This document shows, piece after piece, positions 14,511 to 18,177 of a DNA stretch of 18,177 bases. The position numbers were made by a program, and so were the translations under genes. Each line of letters starts with the position of its first letter. Position 1 is the first letter of the stretch. The notes under the pieces were generated by a model. It saw nothing but the letters and a program-made list of their open reading frames with translations. It was not told where the DNA came from and did not search any database. This DNA comes from an uncultured Dialister sp. (lineage in GTDB: Bacteria > Bacillota > Negativicutes > Veillonellales > Dialisteraceae), in NCBI GenBank assembly GCA_900543455.1, contig UQRR01000043.1:1-18177 (forward strand), in the 5' to 3' direction.

Positions 14511-15422
14511 ATGGAAATTGATAATTACAGAAATTTTCTCGCCATCGTCGAAGCGGGCAGCATGACGGCCGCCTCAGAATATATCCACATCGCGCAGCCT
14601 GCACTCTCGAAGCAGGTGAAGTCGCTGGAGAATTATTTCGGCACGAAGCTCATCATCACGACACGCGGCAGCAAGCACCTCATCCTGACCGATGCAGGCC
14701 GCATTCTCTACCACAAAGCGAAATACATCTGTTCTCTGGAAGATATGGCCAAGAATGAGATAGGAGATGTCAGCGACGGCAGCAAGGGGACGCTGCGCTT
14801 CACGGTTGCCAATTCCAGAGCGGCTGTCTTCATCAAGGAATGTCTCGAGCCTTTTCATCGCCTCTTCCCTCTCATCAATTATGAGATCCATGAAGGCGGC
14901 ATTACGGAGCAGTCGCAGCAGCTTCTCTCCGGCATTGCAGAGCTCGGGATCCTTTCGGTTCCCCCGATCCACCAGAATAACTTTGACGTCCTGTTCCGCC
15001 GCAAAGAAAAGATCGTCTGTGTGACCGCAGAAAATTCCATTTTTCTGAAAGGGATCACCACACCGACGCTGCCGGAGCTTGCGGAATGTCCGCTCTGTCT
15101 CTCCACCGGCTGTCATCTCATGATGTCGAAGATCTTCGCGGAGAAATCCATCCGCCCACAGGTCCTTTCCATCTGTACCACGCGTACCACCGCTCTCCGC
15201 TGGGCAGAAGATGACTGCGGCGTCAGCATCGTCCCTATGGAGCCAAAAGAGAAGCTCCCAGAGGGGCTCATTGCCAAAGCCATCACAGGGGTCGATACGG
15301 ATCTGTACAAGACCGTCGTCCGCGTCAAGGGCCGCCCACTCTCTGTGGTCGCGAAAAAGTTCCTGCAGTTTTACAGCGATGTCCGTGATTCGGAACGCAT
15401 GATCAAGATCAAAGATCTGTGA
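14511..15422 (+). CDS. LysR-family transcriptional regulator
   Basis: This 303-aa protein has the LysR winged helix-turn-helix at residues 3-62 (YRNFLAIVEAGSMTAASEYI, then AQPALSKQVKSLE and LTDAGRILYHKA). The co-inducer-binding domain lies at about 90-290 (GTLRFTVANSRAA onwards). Such proteins act as DNA-bound tetramers that switch a divergent or nearby gene on binding a small effector. The start follows AAAGGAG (14498-14504) at 6 nt. The divergent neighbour is the 62-aa gene, which, with the 67-aa gene, is a plausible target. No metabolic gene lies divergent to it, so the effector cannot be inferred. Confidence 0.93.
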   Translation: MEIDNYRNFLAIVEAGSMTAASEYIHIAQPALSKQVKSLENYFGTKLIITTRGSKHLILTDAGRILYHKAKYICSLEDMAKNEIGDVSDGSKGTLRFTVANSRAAVFIKECLEPFHRLFPLINYEIHEGGITEQSQQLLSGIAELGILSVPPIHQNNFDVLFRRKEKIVCVTAENSIFLKGITTPTLPELAECPLCLSTGCHLMMSKIFAEKSIRPQVLSICTTRTTALRWAEDDCGVSIVPMEPKEKLPEGLIAKAITGVDTDLYKTVVRVKGRPLSVVAKKFLQFYSDVRDSERMIKIKDL

Positions 15423-15508
15423 TCCGAGATCGGTGAGGAGCATGGATCGATCAGTTTCGCATATATCCTGTTCTAAAAATGAAAGTTATAACACATGGGC
15501 ATATGCTA

Positions 15509-15537
15509 TGGACGAAGATCCGCTTATCTCTTATAAT
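15509..15537 (+). promoter_or_regulatory. Possible promoter of the 98-aa gene
   Basis: A perfect TATAAT (15532-15537) has a poor -35 (TGGACG, 15509-15514) 17 bp upstream. It lies in the 270-bp gap after the LysR gene, in which no other gene is supported and no terminator was found, so readthrough from the LysR gene is also possible. Confidence 0.4.
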
Positions 15538-15692
15538 GAAATCATAAGAATTCCGAAAGCAGATACTCATACAGTAGGTGCGGAAACGATGTGCAAACAG
15601 ACGGAACTACGCTTCCCATCGCTTACGCCATAGCACCTCAAGAGGTCTCGGCTTTCTATTCCGCTGCCGCAGCAGCGAAGGAGGATACCATC

Positions 15693-15989
15693 ATGGGCAG
15701 TTTATATGACACCACAATGAAGCGCGAGAAAATGATCCATGACTTCGAGCAGCTGCTCGCTCAGTACAGAGCCTACTTCAAGGATGCCGGGATCGACATC
15801 GATGGCGACGCGCCTGAACTGATGCTCTACAAAGAAGCTCTCCGTATCTATACCTCTCTTCCGCGGATGAAGAATCTCGATCCGCTCTGCATGCTGGAAG
15901 GCGAATATGATCTTCTTCGCTCTATTTTGTCGGATATGCAGACAGGAAACTGGATGACATCTCCCTACTATAAAAAAGATGCCATCTGA
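15693..15989 (+). CDS. Small helical protein of unknown function, 98 aa
   Basis: I do not recognise this protein. The frame is open from 15591, but AAGGAGG at 15678-15684, 8 nt before the ATG at 15693, fixes the start. The product looks largely alpha-helical and soluble (REKMIHDFEQLLAQYRAYF, then ELMLYKEALRIYTSL and YDLLRSILSDMQTGNW), with a central GIDIDGDAPE turn. No signal peptide is present. It follows the LysR gene on the same strand and ends at a strong terminator. The alternation of charged helix and loop suggests a small protein-binding or regulatory factor, but this is speculation. Confidence 0.7.
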   Translation: MGSLYDTTMKREKMIHDFEQLLAQYRAYFKDAGIDIDGDAPELMLYKEALRIYTSLPRMKNLDPLCMLEGEYDLLRSILSDMQTGNWMTSPYYKKDAI

Positions 15990-15992
15990 TAC

Positions 15993-16026
15993 AAAAAAGG
16001 GTGTGACCTAGGCCACACCCTTTTTT
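15993..16026. terminator. Bidirectional terminator
   Basis: GGGTGTG (15999-16005) and CACACCC (16014-16020) form a perfect stem with flanking A6 and T6 runs that extend it. It serves the 98-aa gene on the plus strand and the converging 77-aa gene on the minus strand. Confidence 0.92.
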
Positions 16027-16059
16027 ATGTATGAGAAAAACAAGAGCTTTCCTTTTCCC

Positions 16060-16293
16060 TCACTCATACATCCCATTATTTTCAGACATGGCATCTGCCC
16101 TCTTCAGGCTTTTCTTCACCAAGTGCTGCAAACCCGCCGATGTCTCTGCCATGATCTCCGGCATCTGGATGGAGTCATGACGGTACTGTCTTCCTGAAAT
16201 CACGCCAAGGCCATCATTTTCTTTCAGCATTTCCGCCCTCTTTAAGCTTTTTTCTTCCCAATACCCTGCTTCATTCATTTTTTTCTCGTTCAT
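16060..16293 (-). CDS. Small protein with internal SLKRA repeat, 77 aa
   Basis: I do not recognise this protein. An ATG at 16293 follows AAGGAGG with good spacing, so the open frame upstream to 16362 is not used. The sequence contains a motif twice: KSLKRAEMLKENDG at residues 16-29 and KSLKRADAMSENNG near the C-terminus, separated by about 30 residues (GRQYRHDSIQMPEIMAETSA lies between). It is hydrophilic, charged and lacks a signal peptide or membrane segment. It lies 93 bp downstream of the permease gene on the same strand and may be co-transcribed with it; a weak hairpin (GCGGAT/ATCCGC, 16323-16346) lies between. Possibly a small structural or regulatory peptide. Confidence 0.65.
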   Translation of the reverse strand: MNEKKMNEAGYWEEKSLKRAEMLKENDGLGVISGRQYRHDSIQMPEIMAETSAGLQHLVKKSLKRADAMSENNGMYE

Positions 16294-16386
16294 GTATATT
16301 CCTCCTTGTATCACTGGGGAAAGCGGATGATTTTCCGCAGATCCGCCAAAGAAACTAAACAAATCATGGAAACACGAATCGTTCGA

Positions 16387-17679
16387 TCACAAATACCAGA
16401 AATATATATAGACAGCCGAGATCGCGATCGAAAGCAGCATCATCGGCAACCCGTAGCGAGTATATCCGGCAAACGTCATCTTGATCCCATGCGCCTGGGC
16501 CAGAGAAGCCACCACCACATTGGCACTCGCACCGATCAAGGTCCCGTTACCGCCGAGGCAGGCGCCAAGAGATAAGGCCCACCAAAGAGGATCCAGATTC
16601 GTGATCCCCATATTTCCCATATCCTTAATGAGAGGGATCATGGTCGCAACAAAAGGAATATTATCAATGAAAGCAGAGGCAAATGCACTGAGCCACAGGA
16701 CAAGCATGGTAGTCATCGTCATATTCCCGCCTGTCGCATGCATAGCCGCTTTGGCAAGCGCAGTAATGACGCCTGTCTCCACCAATCCGCCTATGATAAT
16801 GAAGAGTCCAAGAAAGAAGAAAATGGCCACCCATTCCACGCCAGCAAGGGCGCTGCCAATGGATTTCTCATCTTTCCTCATAGTCCAAAGCATCAAAAGC
16901 GCGGCGCCGCAAAGAGCGATGCTGGCATTATCCGCGTGAAGGAGATCATGGAGAATAAAACCGGCTATCACGAGGGCAAGAACGACGAGGCAGCGTTTCA
17001 ATAGCGGCGCATTCGTAATTTCCGCGCCTGCATCCATCTTCATGACTTCCTCGCGAAGCTCTTCTGTCGTCATCAGCTGTTTATGATAGAGCCGCATAAA
17101 AATCGCAACCGTCACGATCAGAATACAGAGACAGACGATCCCCAAATGAGTCAGAAAGGCGACGAAGTTGAGTTGCGGAACCGCACTGCTCAGCATGATA
17201 TTCGGAGGATCACCGATCATGGTCGCTGTCCCCCCGATATTAGAAGCCATGATCTGTACCAGTAAGAATGGATAAACTGAGATCTTCAATTTTTTACAAA
17301 TTGAAAATGTCACCGGTACAGTCAGCAATACCGTCGTCACATTATCCAGAAATCCGGAGCAGACCGCAGTCAGAAAAGCGAGCGCTCCCATGAGGTAAAG
17401 CGGCCTGGCCTTGACCTTCTGTGCAGACCACAAGGCCATATAGTTAAATACACCTGTCTCTGCCGTGATACTTACGATGAGCATCATCCCGACCAAAAGA
17501 CCGATCGTATTGAAATCCACATAACTGATGGCTTTGCTCTGCGTCAATATACCTGACATGATCATGACAGCAGCGCCTAAAAGAGCGATGATCGTTCGAT
17601 GAACGATCTCAGAGATGATAAAAAAATAAACAACCACAAAAATGGAAAGTGCCAGGATCTCAAGAGTATTCAGTGACAC
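16387..17679 (-). CDS. ArsB/NhaD superfamily permease (P-protein type)
   Basis: The 430-aa inner-membrane protein has about eleven hydrophobic segments in two inverted halves. Each half has a conserved D-N helix-break motif (FLDNVTTVLLTVPV and FIDNIPFVATMIP) followed by a glycine-rich loop (IGGTATMIGDPPNIM and GGNGTLIGASANVV). This is the pattern of the ion transporter superfamily that includes ArsB, NhaD and the P permeases. The substrate could be an anion, arsenite or a cation/proton exchange; it cannot be fixed from sequence, and no arsenic genes are nearby. The frame is open to a TTG at 17688, but AAGGAG abuts that TTG. The GTG at 17679, 9 nt after the Shine-Dalgarno, is therefore the likely start. 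The gene has a promoter about 160 bp upstream and an elaborate leader. Confidence 0.85.
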   Translation of the reverse strand: MSLNTLEILALSIFVVVYFFIISEIVHRTIIALLGAAVMIMSGILTQSKAISYVDFNTIGLLVGMMLIVSITAETGVFNYMALWSAQKVKARPLYLMGALAFLTAVCSGFLDNVTTVLLTVPVTFSICKKLKISVYPFLLVQIMASNIGGTATMIGDPPNIMLSSAVPQLNFVAFLTHLGIVCLCILIVTVAIFMRLYHKQLMTTEELREEVMKMDAGAEITNAPLLKRCLVVLALVIAGFILHDLLHADNASIALCGAALLMLWTMRKDEKSIGSALAGVEWVAIFFFLGLFIIIGGLVETGVITALAKAAMHATGGNMTMTTMLVLWLSAFASAFIDNIPFVATMIPLIKDMGNMGITNLDPLWWALSLGACLGGNGTLIGASANVVVASLAQAHGIKMTFAGYTRYGLPMMLLSIAISAVYIYFWYL

Positions 17680-17775
17680 GTAAGTCAACTCCTTCGCATT
17701 TCAGACATGGGCAGACGCTCTTCTCTCTTGGATCCAGAGCTTCTCTGCCGTAAACTATTCTGCCTATATGCCAGA

Positions 17776-17805
17776 TCATGAACTTCCAAACAAATACCAC
17801 ATCAC
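17776..17805 (-). CDS. Possible 9-codon leader peptide before the permease
   Basis: In the permease leader an AGGAGG (17814-17819) is followed 8 nt later by GTG-ATG, then codons for W-Y-L-F-G-S-S and a stop (peptide MMWYLFGSS). Downstream lie two GGCAGA segments (minus strand, 17759-17764 and 17744-17749) that could each pair with the single TCTGCC (17710-17715). Alternative pairing after a leader peptide is the plan of an attenuator. Speculative. Confidence 0.25.
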   Translation of the reverse strand: MMWYLFGSS

Positions 17806-17841
17806 GAGCTGCGCCTCCTATCCATTGCTCTTGATGGGTAA

Positions 17842-17870
17842 ATTATATCTCTTTATTTATCATTTGTAAC
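17842..17870 (-). promoter_or_regulatory. Promoter of the ArsB/NhaD permease gene
   Basis: On the minus strand GTTACA (17865-17870), 17 bp and TATAAT (17842-17847) form a promoter with a perfect -10. It would yield a 5' leader of about 155 nt. From 17871 to 18033 the DNA is AT-rich and no gene is seen. Confidence 0.55.
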
Positions 17871-18033
17871 ATATTTATCAGGATACAATTATATATTTTA
17901 TTAGAATAGATGATTGATCCTTTGAAATGAAATACGTCTCTATAGAATAAAGGCAGGCATTCCCATAAGAAATAGACAAAATATCTATGCCGTTTGAATA
18001 CTTTCTCCAGAAAATCGCTGCCTACCGGTCTAC

Positions 18034-18066
18034 GGACAGGGAAGAGGCCGGGCCTCTTCCCTGTCC
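18034..18066. terminator. Perfect 14-bp-stem hairpin, probable 3' end of the edge gene
   Basis: GGACAGGGAAGAGG (18034-18047) pairs exactly with CCTCTTCCCTGTCC (18053-18066) around a 5-nt loop. It begins 4 bp after a stop codon of the partial minus-strand frame at 18071. No T-run follows on either strand, so it may be a processing or stabilising hairpin or a non-canonical terminator. Confidence 0.5.
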
Positions 18067-18070
18067 ATCC

Positions 18071-18175
18071 CTATAGCTCCTCCCACGCAAAAAGGCGATG
18101 TGAAATAACGATCATCTCATTTTCGCGTTCCATCTGCCGCGGGGGACTTGCAGCTCTCATAGGAGTGACCGGGAA
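18071..18175 (-). CDS. Possible C-terminal fragment of a minus-strand gene (partial)
   Basis: The minus strand is open from the right edge to a TAG at 18071-18073 and would encode 34 residues, ending MIVISHRLFAWEEL. A terminator-like hairpin lies immediately beyond the stop. The composition is protein-like, but the stretch is short and the start lies outside the window, so no family can be named. Confidence 0.35.
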   Translation of the reverse strand, partial: FPVTPMRAASPPRQMERENEMIVISHRLFAWEEL

Positions 18176-18177
18176 AC

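Noticed and set aside
15433..15633. 66-codon plus-strand frame after the LysR gene
   Set aside because: The GAGGAG near its start overlaps or abuts the possible start codons, and the product has no recognisable features; it overlaps the likely promoter of the next gene.

Overview
The window most likely comes from a diderm Firmicute of the class Negativicutes (a Veillonellaceae/Dialister-type gut or oral anaerobe; the genus is a guess). The main reason is the first gene, an outer-membrane porin with an N-terminal S-layer-homology (SLH) domain, the OmpM/Mep45 architecture of Negativicutes. A Firmicute-style suf operon with a zinc-type SufU, and two anion permeases, fit this picture.

Layout. 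(1) 1-1876: repeat-rich intergenic DNA, then a strong promoter, a long leader and the SLH porin, closed by a terminator. (2) 1886-3400: a minus-strand AAA ATPase with a DUF4143/PD-(D/E)XK-like C-terminus, preceded by a tandem 33-bp promoter-like repeat. (3) 3482-3791: a 310-bp palindromic, MITE-like element. (4) 3814-9166: the minus-strand Fe-S assembly operon sufC-sufB-sufD-(repeat block)-sufS-sufU, with a clear promoter and a candidate operator. (5) 9170-11415: repeat-laden DNA flanking an orphan amino-acid-type ABC substrate-binding lipoprotein. (6) 11416-12717: a DASS/SLC13-type dicarboxylate permease, with a second palindromic MITE (TA target) upstream. (7) 12975-14183: two tiny minus-strand genes on either side of a second copy of the 310-bp element; both carry the same 28-bp motif upstream. 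(8) 14511-15989: a LysR regulator and a 98-aa protein of unknown function. (9) 16060-17679: a 77-aa protein with an internal repeat and an ArsB/NhaD-type permease with a long leader. (10) The right edge holds what may be the C-terminus of another minus-strand gene.

How it fits together. Only the suf genes form an evident pathway: SufS/SufU mobilise sulfur from cysteine and the SufBCD scaffold builds the cluster. The two permeases and the orphan binding protein suggest a cell living on imported carboxylates and amino acids. About a fifth of the window is intergenic DNA built from recurring modules: degenerate 7-8-mer tandem repeats, about 150-bp inverted-repeat elements, GC-rich hairpins and MITEs. 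The points most worth a second look are the 33-bp tandem promoter array before the ATPase, the 310-bp element whose 76-nt arm sits on opposite sides in its two copies, the motif shared by the two orphan small genes next to a LysR gene, and leader structures before the porin and the last permease. All statements come from reading the sequence by eye; no database search was run.
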